Positions 35,584 to 43,759 of a DNA stretch of 64,000 nt are shown here, piece by piece. Position 1 is the first letter of the stretch, and every line of letters begins with the position of its first letter. Made by a program: the position numbers and the translations under genes. Source of the stretch: Rhizobium bangladeshense (GTDB taxonomy: Bacteria > Pseudomonadota > Alphaproteobacteria > Rhizobiales > Rhizobiaceae); assembly GCF_001662075.1 (NCBI RefSeq), contig NZ_LYPL01000008.1:1-64000 (forward strand), written 5' to 3'. The notes beneath the pieces are model-generated. The model made no database searches and was not told where the DNA came from. It saw only the letters and a program-made list of their open reading frames with translations.

Positions 35584-36410
35584 CGCTTTCCGCCAACATC
35601 GCCCAGTCGCTCAGCGACAACGCCCTCGACGAGGCGCTCGAAGAGGTCAAGGCGCATCTGAAGACCAGCCCTTCGGATCAGGAGGCGCGGCACCTCTATA
35701 TCGATCTTCTCATTCTTGCCGGAGAATATGAGCGGGCGGACAGTCAATGCAGCCTTGCCGCGACCCTCTCTCCCGACGCAACGATGGGATTTTCGCTTCT
35801 GCGCAACGAGCTTCGGGCGATGGCGGCGCGCGACGCCTGGTTTGCGAGCGGCGCCTTGCCGGAGTTTCCGCAGGGACCGAGCGAACTCGATAAGCTCGCC
35901 GTCCGCCTCGGCATCGCCCATCGTGACGGCGATGGCGAGGCGGCGAAGACCGCACTCGATGCGCTCGACGAACTCAGAAGCGAGCGCCCGCTGATCTGGA
36001 ACGACAGGGCGGTGTCCGATTTCCGCGACCTCGACGACCGCACACCACACGCCCTCGAAGTCATCATGACCGGCGGCGGCTATCTCTGGATCGACTTCGC
36101 CAAGATATCAGCCCTGTCGATCGAGCCGATTGCCCGGCCGCGGGATCTCGCCTTCCGCCGCGCCGAATTGACGCTGATCGACGGCGCCGCCGCATCGGTG
36201 CTTCTGCCGGCGGTTTATCATGGCACCAGCAAAGATGCGGCGCTCAGGCTCGGACGCGAGACCGAATGGGTCCAGGAAGCGAGCGCCATCACCACCGGCC
36301 GCGGCCAGCGCTGCTTCCTCGCCGGCGACGAACTCGTCTCCTTCCATGACACCCAAAGTCTGGAGATCGTGCCGGCAAGCGCTGCCGGCAGGCAGGTCGC
36401 GCATGGCTGA
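35580..36410 (+). CDS. tagJ: T6SS accessory protein TagJ (ImpE)
   Basis: 276 residues. N-terminal TPR-like helices (ALEEVKAHLKTSPSDQEARHLYIDLLILAGEYERADSQCSLA) followed by the ImpE core (GGYLWIDFAKISALSIEPIARPRDLAFRRAELTL and LLPAVYHGTSKDAALRLGRETEW). TagJ binds the N-terminus of TssB and assists sheath turnover in related systems. Starts in the stop of the second tssC (ATGA) and its end overlaps tssE. Confidence 0.92.
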   Translation: MTLSANIAQSLSDNALDEALEEVKAHLKTSPSDQEARHLYIDLLILAGEYERADSQCSLAATLSPDATMGFSLLRNELRAMAARDAWFASGALPEFPQGPSELDKLAVRLGIAHRDGDGEAAKTALDALDELRSERPLIWNDRAVSDFRDLDDRTPHALEVIMTGGGYLWIDFAKISALSIEPIARPRDLAFRRAELTLIDGAAASVLLPAVYHGTSKDAALRLGRETEWVQEASAITTGRGQRCFLAGDELVSFHDTQSLEIVPASAAGRQVAHG

Positions 36411-36912
36411 TCCGCTCGAACGCTACCGGCTGCGCGACCGCGTCCTGTCCCGCTCGATCCTCGACAGGCTGATCGACGAGGCTCCGGATCGCGCCGTCGA
36501 TCCGCCGACGAGCTTCGTCGACCAGGTCCGCGAGGTCAGGGAGGCGATCCGCCGCGATCTGGAAGCGCTGCTCAATACGCGGCGCTGCCCGACAACGCCG
36601 CCGACGGCACTTTCCGAATTGCGGGACGCCCTGGTGAGCTATGGCGTCGACGGGATCGTCTCGGCAAATCTGATGACCGACCAGGCGAAGCTCAAGCTGG
36701 CGGAAGCGATCGAGCGGCGGGTTGCGCTGTTCGAGACGCGGCTTGCCGATATCAGGGTGACGATCCTGAAAAGCCGGACGATGACCGAGCGGGCATTGCG
36801 CATGCGCATCCAGGCGACCTTCCGTCTGCATGAAGGCATGCCGCCGATCAGCTTCGAATCGACCATCGATCCGTCGACCCAGCGTGTCCTCGTGGAGGCG
36901 GCGCATGGCTGA
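36403..36912 (+). CDS. tssE: T6SS baseplate protein TssE (gp25-like)
   Basis: 169 residues from ATG 36403, inside the tagJ end. Gp25 family: RRDLEALLNTRRCPTTPPTALSELRDALVSYGVDG near 48-82 and IRVTILKSRTMTERALRMRIQATFRL towards the C-terminus, with EGMPPISFEST. It is the wedge component of the baseplate that contacts the first sheath ring. Its end overlaps the tssF start by 8 bases. Confidence 0.94.
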   Translation: MADPLERYRLRDRVLSRSILDRLIDEAPDRAVDPPTSFVDQVREVREAIRRDLEALLNTRRCPTTPPTALSELRDALVSYGVDGIVSANLMTDQAKLKLAEAIERRVALFETRLADIRVTILKSRTMTERALRMRIQATFRLHEGMPPISFESTIDPSTQRVLVEAAHG

Positions 36913-38686
36913 AGGTTTCCTGCACCGCTACAATGAGGAATTGCTGGCACTGCGCCGCCGGGCCGCGCGGTTTGCCGACGCTTTCCCCAAGATCGCCGGC
37001 CGCCTGCGCATGACCGGCGACGTCGCCGACGACCCGCATGTGGAACGCCTGATCCAGAGTTTCGCTTATTCAGCGGCGCGCGTGCGTCAGAAGCTCGACG
37101 ACGAATTTCCCGAACTGACCGATGGCCTGCTTGAAACGCTCTATCCGCATTATCTCGCTCCCCTGCCCTCGATGAGCATCGTCAAGTTCCGCCCAAGCGA
37201 CACGCTCGCCTCGGTCCAGACCGTGCCCCGCCACACGGAGGTGCTTGCCGAGCCGGTGAGAGGCGAGGCCTGCCGCTTCCGCACCACGCAGGACGTCGAG
37301 ATGGCGCCGATCGAGATCGCGGGTGCTGCGCTTTCCGGCCAGCCGATCAATGCACCGCTTTCGTCCTATGCCGGCGTTGCCGGTTGCCTCAGGCTGTCCA
37401 TCCGCTCTCTCGATGCCCGCAAGCCCCTGGGCAGCCTCGGCCTGAGCCGGCTGCGCCTGCATATTCCCTCTGCCTGGCAGCAGGCCGTGGCGATCTACGA
37501 ACTGCTTGCCAACCACACGCTCGGCATCGCGCTTGCCAAACATGCAGACGACCGTTCGCCTATCTTCCTGCCGGCAGGGAACCTGAAACCCGTCGGCTTC
37601 GAGCCGGAACAGGCCATGCTGCCCTATCCGGCGCCGAGCTTCATCGGTTACCGCCTGCTCACTGAATTTTTCGCGCTGCCGCGGAAATTTCTTTTTCTCG
37701 ATATCGAAGGGCTCGAGTCCTGGCGAGGGGAAACGCTGGAGCTCTTCGTTTACCTCGGGGAAAGCGACGCGAAGCTGGAGCGGGCGGTTTCGGCCCGCGA
37801 CTTCGCGCTTAACGCCACGCCTGTCGTCAACCTGTTTCGCCAGGTCTGCGAGCCGATCGCCGTCGATGGCACCCGCACGGAATACCGTCTCCTGCCGGAT
37901 GCGCGGCGTCAGAAGACCCGCGAGATTTACTCGATCGACCGTGTGCTGCTGACCGGCTCGCGCGGCCAGGAGGAATTCTGCCAGCCCTTCTTCGGCCGGT
38001 CGCAACGCGCAGGCGCGAGCGCGACCTACTGGCAGGCCTCACGCCGTTTCGACGAAGACGACAGAACCAGCGATATGGATATCGCCTTCGTCGATAGGCA
38101 ACGCCGCTCCGCTGGCCCCGTCGACGCGGTGGCGAGCGTCGATACGCTCTGCCTCAACCGCGACCTGCCGGAACAGCTTCCCTTCGGCGGTGGCCACCCC
38201 TTGCTGCAGCTCGCCTCCGGCCATGAGGCGGTCGCAGGCGTCGAGGCGCTGATCCCGCCGACACCGTCGGTCAGAATGAACGACCAGGACGGCCGGAACT
38301 GGCGGCTGATGTCGCATCTCCTGCTCAACCATCTGTCGCTGTTTGACAATGAGGGGGCCGCATTGAAGGACATCCTGTCGCTCTATGCCTTCCGCGATAG
38401 CCCCGAGACCAAGCAGTTCGCCGATGCGCTGGTCAGGATCAAGGCCGCCAGTTCGACCGCCCGTCTTGGCAGCGGCGGCATGGTGCCCGGCACCGAGATC
38501 GCGCTGGAATTCGATCCGGCTGCCATCGACCGGCCGTCGGCCTTTCTGTTCGGCAGCCTGCTCGACCGCTTCTTCAGCCTCTACACCTCGGTCAACAGCT
38601 TCACCCGCCTCACCGTCGGCATGAAGGGTCAGTCGAGGCCGATCGCCCGCTGGCCGGCGCGCGCCGCCGAACGCCCGCTTCTCTGA
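36905..38686 (+). CDS. tssF: T6SS baseplate protein TssF (ImpG/VasA)
   Basis: 593 residues from ATG 36905. Standard opening FLHRYNEELLALRRRAARFADAFPKIAGRL, then DDPHVERLIQSFAYSAARVRQKLDDEFPELTDGLLE TLYPHYL in the N-terminal 90 residues, and the ending FLFGSLLDRFFSLYTSVNSFTRLTV. TssF forms the wedge complex with TssG and TssE and binds TssK. Confidence 0.95.
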   Translation: MAEGFLHRYNEELLALRRRAARFADAFPKIAGRLRMTGDVADDPHVERLIQSFAYSAARVRQKLDDEFPELTDGLLETLYPHYLAPLPSMSIVKFRPSDTLASVQTVPRHTEVLAEPVRGEACRFRTTQDVEMAPIEIAGAALSGQPINAPLSSYAGVAGCLRLSIRSLDARKPLGSLGLSRLRLHIPSAWQQAVAIYELLANHTLGIALAKHADDRSPIFLPAGNLKPVGFEPEQAMLPYPAPSFIGYRLLTEFFALPRKFLFLDIEGLESWRGETLELFVYLGESDAKLERAVSARDFALNATPVVNLFRQVCEPIAVDGTRTEYRLLPDARRQKTREIYSIDRVLLTGSRGQEEFCQPFFGRSQRAGASATYWQASRRFDEDDRTSDMDIAFVDRQRRSAGPVDAVASVDTLCLNRDLPEQLPFGGGHPLLQLASGHEAVAGVEALIPPTPSVRMNDQDGRNWRLMSHLLLNHLSLFDNEGAALKDILSLYAFRDSPETKQFADALVRIKAASSTARLGSGGMVPGTEIALEFDPAAIDRPSAFLFGSLLDRFFSLYTSVNSFTRLTVGMKGQSRPIARWPARAAERPLL

Positions 38687-38706
38687 GAAAGGACCGCCAG
38701 TCGATC

Positions 38707-39708
38707 ATGGACATGCAAGCCGCCAGCAAGCCAGACGCGCTTACCGACCTGCTCGAACGCGACCCCGGCCGCTTCGAGCCGGTGACGGCGTTTCGCGTCG
38801 CGCAGGCGTCGGTGGGCGAAGGACGGCTTGACGTCGCCTCCCATGTCGGCGTCTCGCCGGCGCCGCTTGCAATCAGCGGATACAGGCGCAAGGCCGGCCG
38901 CGCCAGCGTCCGCAGCGCGCTTGCCAGCCTCGTCGGCGCGCTCGGCTCCATGCCATCGGCCTATAACGAACTCGTCATGCGCGAGGAGCGCAACCGATCG
39001 CGGGGGTTGGCGAGCTTTTTCGATCTGTTCGGCGCGCGCATGGCGGAGCTCTTCGCCGACGCCTGTGAGAAATACCGGATTGCGAGGCGCCTGCGCTGGG
39101 GTGGTGCTTCGGCAAGCAATGCCTTCGTCACCACGCTGCTCGCGCTCACCGGTTTCGGCACCAAGCGGCTCGTCGAAAAGAGCGGCGTCGACGAGGAGTT
39201 GATCCTGCGCTTTTCCGGTTTCTTCGCGGCGCGCAACCGCAATACCGTCAATCTCCGCGCCATGCTGACCGAATTCAGCGGCCTGCCGGTGGAGATCGAA
39301 CTGTTCCGCGGCCGCTGGCTGAGCATTCCGCCGGAAGAACGCAGCCAGATGGGCCAGCCGCAGGGCGTGCAGCTCGGGGTCAACGCCACGGCCGGTGCGG
39401 CGGTCCACGATTTCAGCGGCGGCTTTCGCGTCGTCATCGGCCCGCTCGGTTATGCCGATTATCTCACGCTTGCGCCGGGCGGACGGGCCATCACCGAACT
39501 CTTCGCGCTGACCCGGCTCTATGTCGGCTCGGCGCTCGAATTCGACATACAGGTCGTGCTGAGGAAGGACGACGTTCCCTTCTGCCGGCTCGGCCAGGCA
39601 GGCGATCCGCCACGTCTCGGCTGGAACAGCTGGGCGAGGGTCGCACCGGCGGCAAAGGACAGCAGCGATGCGATCATCGTCGAACGACTGTCGGCCGAGA
39701 TGCGGTGA
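38707..39708 (+). CDS. tssG: T6SS baseplate protein TssG (ImpH/VasB)
   Basis: 333 residues. Marks: LLERDPGRFEPVTAFRVAQAS at the start, ALGSMPSAYNELVMREERNRSRGLASFFDLFGAR (near 82-115), FSGFFAARNRNTVNLRAMLTEFSGLPVEIELFRGRWL and the LAPGGRAITELFALTRLYVG segment. Partner of TssF in the wedge. Eleven bases separate it from the fha start. Confidence 0.95.
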   Translation: MDMQAASKPDALTDLLERDPGRFEPVTAFRVAQASVGEGRLDVASHVGVSPAPLAISGYRRKAGRASVRSALASLVGALGSMPSAYNELVMREERNRSRGLASFFDLFGARMAELFADACEKYRIARRLRWGGASASNAFVTTLLALTGFGTKRLVEKSGVDEELILRFSGFFAARNRNTVNLRAMLTEFSGLPVEIELFRGRWLSIPPEERSQMGQPQGVQLGVNATAGAAVHDFSGGFRVVIGPLGYADYLTLAPGGRAITELFALTRLYVGSALEFDIQVVLRKDDVPFCRLGQAGDPPRLGWNSWARVAPAAKDSSDAIIVERLSAEMR

Positions 39709-39718
39709 GGAGGCGAGG

Positions 39719-40903
39719 ATGCGGCTCGAACTGAGAGAGATCACCAGCGACGCGGCGACAACGGCCGGCCGGCCGAAATGGTTCTTCGAACGCGGCCGGC
39801 GCACGCTTGGCCGCGCGCCCGATTGCGACTGGCAGCTGCCGGAGGACAGGCGCTCGATTTCGAAGCTGCATTGCATCATTGAGCGCGACCGCGATGGCTT
39901 CCTGATGCGCGACCAGAGCGCCAACGGCTCCCGCGTCGACGGCGTTGCCGTGCATGAAGGCGGGATCGCGAGACTCTTCGACCGGTCACGGCTGGAGATG
40001 GGCGGCCTTGCATTCTCAGTTCACATCTCAGGCAGTAGCGACCAGGAAATCGAAGATCCCGATGCCGGTCTCATGCTCAGCGACGAACCTCTGACCATTT
40101 CCGCGATCCTCGCCGACATCGCGCCAGGTGGGCGTACCGCAAGCGGCATTCTCGGCGAGCGAGCGGCCGACGATTTGACCCTGCCGGAACAGGGTGGCAG
40201 GAAAAGCGTAGCCTCCTCCCGCAATGTTGAAATCGGCTGGAGCGGGCCGCCGGAAACCCGCTCGCTCACCCAGCTTCTACCGGAGGACTGGAACTCCGAC
40301 GAGACCGAATATGGCAGCCACCTCGAGCATGGCGCCGCCACTCATGTCTCGGTGCCGATCGCGCAGCGCCGGTCGGCCGCGATCGAGATCGTCAACGACA
40401 ATGATCCGCGGCCCGAAGCCGAGGACTTTCCGACCCTGACGATCGGCCGACCGGAAACCTTCACGGATCGTCTGCAGCCGCTGCTCGCCCGGCTGGAAGA
40501 GGCTGTCGACGGCGCCTTTGCCGTCTTCGAGATGAACGTGCCGCCCACCAGCCCGCAACCGGATGCCCTGGCCGGCCGGGAGGAGGCGCTTCTCGGACGC
40601 ATCGAGGCTTTGCTCGGCCAGCAGCTCAAGCTCAATTCCGCGCTCGAGGCCCTTGTCCAGGCCGCGAGCCGGCTGGAGCCACGCATTGTCGAGGCGCAGG
40701 TTGATACCGGCGCCTGGGGCCTGCCTTGGCGCCGGGAGCGGAATTACTGGCAGGCCTATCAGGCAGAATTCGAAAAGGACGGCAGGAGCCGGTCGATCCA
40801 GGATGTTTTTCGCGATGCGATGTCAGCCGCGGTGAACGGCAGAGAGGCAGGGCCTCGTTCGCAATACAGGCAGGAAGGAAAAGACGCGCATCATGAGGAA
40901 TGA
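39719..40903 (+). CDS. fha: FHA-domain T6SS activator (Fha/TagH)
   Basis: 394 residues from ATG 39719, preceded by GAGGAGGCGAGG; a frame beginning earlier overlaps tssG. FHA domain in residues 1-95 with the expected key residues: GR in RTLGRAPDCDW, SISKLHCI (Ser and His of the phosphothreonine pocket), SANGSRVDG (Asn-Gly). The rest is low-complexity and acidic, ending with a short helical domain (NYWQAYQAEFEKDG). In Agrobacterium, Fha binds TssL phosphorylated on Thr14 and so activates secretion; TagF blocks Fha. The end overlaps tssK by 11 bases. Confidence 0.9.
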   Translation: MRLELREITSDAATTAGRPKWFFERGRRTLGRAPDCDWQLPEDRRSISKLHCIIERDRDGFLMRDQSANGSRVDGVAVHEGGIARLFDRSRLEMGGLAFSVHISGSSDQEIEDPDAGLMLSDEPLTISAILADIAPGGRTASGILGERAADDLTLPEQGGRKSVASSRNVEIGWSGPPETRSLTQLLPEDWNSDETEYGSHLEHGAATHVSVPIAQRRSAAIEIVNDNDPRPEAEDFPTLTIGRPETFTDRLQPLLARLEEAVDGAFAVFEMNVPPTSPQPDALAGREEALLGRIEALLGQQLKLNSALEALVQAASRLEPRIVEAQVDTGAWGLPWRRERNYWQAYQAEFEKDGRSRSIQDVFRDAMSAAVNGREAGPRSQYRQEGKDAHHEE

Positions 40904-42233
40904 GAACCGGGTGGCCTGGAGCGAAGGCATGTTCCTTCGCGTGCAGCATTTCCAGCAGGCGGACCGCTGGACAGAGCGGCTCGTGCGAACCGCCACGCAC
41001 GGCCTGTCGCCCTATCCCTGGGGAATAGCGGAGATCGGCATCGACCGCGGCGCGCTGGCGATCGGCCAGTTCGCGCTGTCGAACCTGCGCGGCGTGTTGC
41101 CCGACGGCACGCCGTTCGAAGCGCCCGTCGATGCCGACCTGCCGCCGCCGCTCGATCTCGACGAGAACATCAAAAATGCGATCGTCTATCTCGCACTTCC
41201 CGCCCGCCAGCCCGGCAAGGCGGACGTGGCGCTAAACGGCGGCGCTCAGCGCAACAGCGTCCGTCTCGTGGCTTCGCCCTATGAGGCGCCCGACGCCAAT
41301 GTCGAGACCGATTTCATGGCGCCGATCGACGTCGGCCGCCTCAGCCTGCGTTATCTCAAAACCGGCGACGAGCTTGCCGGCTACGAGCTGATCGGACTTG
41401 CCCGCATCATCGAGGTGCGCTCCGACAGGGCTGTCATTCTCGACCCCGATTACATCCTGCCCAGCCTCAACTGCACGGCCGCCGGCCGGCTGAACGAATT
41501 GATCACCGAGCTTCTCGGCATCGTGCGCCACCGCGCCGAAGCCATTGCCGAGCGCATCGGCGATCCCACCATCCGCGGCACGGCGGAGGTCGGGGACTAC
41601 CTGCTCCTGCAGATCCTCAATCGCGCCGATCCGATGCTGAAGCATATCTCGGCCAATGCCACGCGCATCCATCCCATCGTCTTTTACGAGCACTGCATCC
41701 AGCTCGCCGGCGAGCTCGCCACCTTCACGACCGAGCGCAAGCGGGCGAGCGATTTCCCGCCCTATCGGCATGATGACCTGAAGGCGAGCTTCGCCGCCGT
41801 CTTCGACGATTTGCGCGCTTCGCTTTCCTCGGTGCTCGAACAGGCCGCCGTGGCGATCGAGCTTGCCGAACGTCGGCATGGTGTCAGGATCGGCACGATC
41901 AACGACCGCACCCTGCTTCGCGATGCCGGCTTCGTGCTGGCCGTCCGGGCAGAGATGCCGGCCGAGGACGTGCGCCGCAAGCTGCCGGCGCAGATCAAGG
42001 TCGGTCCCGTCGAACGCATCGCCGATCTCGTCAACGTGGCGCTGCCGGGCATTCCCGTGCGGCCGCTGCCAGTGCTGCCGCGCCAGCTCCCCTATCGCTC
42101 CGGCACCATCTACTTCGAACTCGACACCAAGAATCCGCTCTGGAAACAACTCGATACCTCCGGCGCCATCGCCGTGCATCTCGCCGGCGATTTCCCCGGG
42201 CTCGAAATAGAACTGTGGGCCCTTAGAGAATGA
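40893..42233 (+). CDS. tssK: T6SS baseplate-membrane linker TssK (ImpJ/VasE)
   Basis: 446 residues, normal length. Signature start RVAWSEGMFLRVQHFQQADRW, then GFSPYPWGI-like LSPYPWGIAEIGIDRGAL, the middle IHPIVFYEHCIQLAGELATFT and the end HLAGDFPGLEIELWALRE. TssK trimers connect the baseplate wedges to the cytoplasmic parts of TssL and TssM. Overlaps tssL by 4 bp. Confidence 0.95.
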   Translation: MRNENRVAWSEGMFLRVQHFQQADRWTERLVRTATHGLSPYPWGIAEIGIDRGALAIGQFALSNLRGVLPDGTPFEAPVDADLPPPLDLDENIKNAIVYLALPARQPGKADVALNGGAQRNSVRLVASPYEAPDANVETDFMAPIDVGRLSLRYLKTGDELAGYELIGLARIIEVRSDRAVILDPDYILPSLNCTAAGRLNELITELLGIVRHRAEAIAERIGDPTIRGTAEVGDYLLLQILNRADPMLKHISANATRIHPIVFYEHCIQLAGELATFTTERKRASDFPPYRHDDLKASFAAVFDDLRASLSSVLEQAAVAIELAERRHGVRIGTINDRTLLRDAGFVLAVRAEMPAEDVRRKLPAQIKVGPVERIADLVNVALPGIPVRPLPVLPRQLPYRSGTIYFELDTKNPLWKQLDTSGAIAVHLAGDFPGLEIELWALRE

Positions 42234-43759
42234 AGAACGAACCCGCTTCCACCTGGCAAAGCCTGCCGACCATCGTCGAACTGACCGAGGATGGCGTGAA
42301 GAAAAAGCAATCCGCCCGCAAGATGGCGGAGATGCTGGACGACGTTCTCGATTTCCCCGAAGGCGAGAAGGGAACGAGACCTGCGGCAGCGTCTGCGACC
42401 GGCCGAGTCTCGGTCGAAACGCTCGTCCGGGATTTCCGCTTCGGCGCCGAAGACGTGCCGACCCTGGTGCGCTCGGCCGCGCCGCTGCTCAACCTCGCTC
42501 ATAGTCTGCGCTACACCGAAGAGCAGCCCGATGTCGATGAACTGAGGGCGGTGGCGATCGCAGCCGTCGGCCGCTACGAGCGGGATCTCGCCAGCGCGCG
42601 CATCAGCCCCGAACGGGCGCGTGCAGCCCATTATGTCGTCTGCGCGACGGTCGACGACGTCGTGCTCAGCAAGGCCTGGGGCGTGCGCGCCGGATGGGCG
42701 CGCTCCGGCCTCGTCTCCACCTTCCATATGGACGTGACCGGCGGCGAACGTGTGTTCGATCTGCTCGACCATTTCCACCAGAGCCCCGGCGCCAACAAGG
42801 ACCTGCTGCTCCTCATCTATCTCTGCCTGTCGCTCGCCTTCGAAGGCCGCACCCGCGTTTCCGCGCGCGGGGGGCTGGAGCTCGCTCGCATCCGCGACAG
42901 TCTCTACAAGACGCTGCTCGGCCAATATGGAGTTTTCGAGCGGGAGCTTTCCCCGCATTGGAAAGGCGTTTCGGCCCGGCACCAGCCGCTGCGCACCGCT
43001 GCCGCCCTCTGGACGCTTCTTTCCCTCCTGACGCTGATCCTCGCACTTGGCTACCTGTTCTTCACGCTTTCGCTGAACCGCGCCTCCGACGGCACTTTCG
43101 AGCGCCTTGCCAAGCTGCCGCCGCGCGAGACGCCAAGCGTGCTGGTCGAGGTGCCGGAGCCGCCGCGCCAGGCGCCGCCCGTCGTCGTCGCGCAAACGCC
43201 GCCGCCTCCTCCGCCGCCGCAGGTTAAGCCGCCGAGCCGGCTCGACAATCTGCTCGCCTTCCTCCAGCCGGAGGTCGAGAAGAAGCTCGTCACGCTCTCG
43301 GATTCGAACGGCAGGCTCCTGGTGCGCATCAGCAATTCCGGACTGTTTGCCACCGGCAGCGCCGAGGTCAGCGAGAAGTTCCACGATCTCCTGCAGCGGA
43401 TCGGCGGCGCGCTCGCCGCGGAGAAATTCCGCGCCGTCGTGGTGGGCTATACCGACAATGTGCCGATCCGCACCATCCAGTTCCCTTCTAACTGGCACCT
43501 GTCGGAAGCCCGCGCCAAGGCCGTCGGCGAAATCCTCGCCTCGTTCACCGGGCCGGGGGCGATCCTGACCGAGGGACGCGCCGACAGCGATCCGATCGCC
43601 GGCAACGACACGCAGGAGGGCCGGGAGATGAACCGCCGCACCGAGATCCTGGTACTGACCGATCCGAGCGAACGTCTGAGCGACGCCGGCTTGAAGACGC
43701 CGCCGATCGAGGCCGAAAGACCGAGTGAGCCGGCTGCCGCAGGAGGCGCGTCGCGATGA
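42230..43759 (+). CDS. tssL: T6SS membrane protein TssL with OmpA-type domain
   Basis: 509 residues. Cytoplasmic DotU domain in residues 75-250 (APLLNLAHSLRYTEEQPDVDELR, AAHYVVCATVDDVVLSKAWG, DLLLLIYLCLSLAFEGRTRV). One membrane helix near 262-284 (WTLLSLLTLILALGYLFFTL), a Pro-rich run (TPPPPPPPQVKPP near 322), then a periplasmic OmpA-like peptidoglycan-binding domain (LFATGSAEVSEKFHDLLQRIG ... DNVPIRT, NRRTEILVL). Thr14 in LPTIVELTE lies at the position phosphorylated by PpkA in Agrobacterium TssL. Inner-membrane anchor of the T6SS. Confidence 0.95.
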   Translation: MKNEPASTWQSLPTIVELTEDGVKKKQSARKMAEMLDDVLDFPEGEKGTRPAAASATGRVSVETLVRDFRFGAEDVPTLVRSAAPLLNLAHSLRYTEEQPDVDELRAVAIAAVGRYERDLASARISPERARAAHYVVCATVDDVVLSKAWGVRAGWARSGLVSTFHMDVTGGERVFDLLDHFHQSPGANKDLLLLIYLCLSLAFEGRTRVSARGGLELARIRDSLYKTLLGQYGVFERELSPHWKGVSARHQPLRTAAALWTLLSLLTLILALGYLFFTLSLNRASDGTFERLAKLPPRETPSVLVEVPEPPRQAPPVVVAQTPPPPPPPQVKPPSRLDNLLAFLQPEVEKKLVTLSDSNGRLLVRISNSGLFATGSAEVSEKFHDLLQRIGGALAAEKFRAVVVGYTDNVPIRTIQFPSNWHLSEARAKAVGEILASFTGPGAILTEGRADSDPIAGNDTQEGREMNRRTEILVLTDPSERLSDAGLKTPPIEAERPSEPAAAGGASR

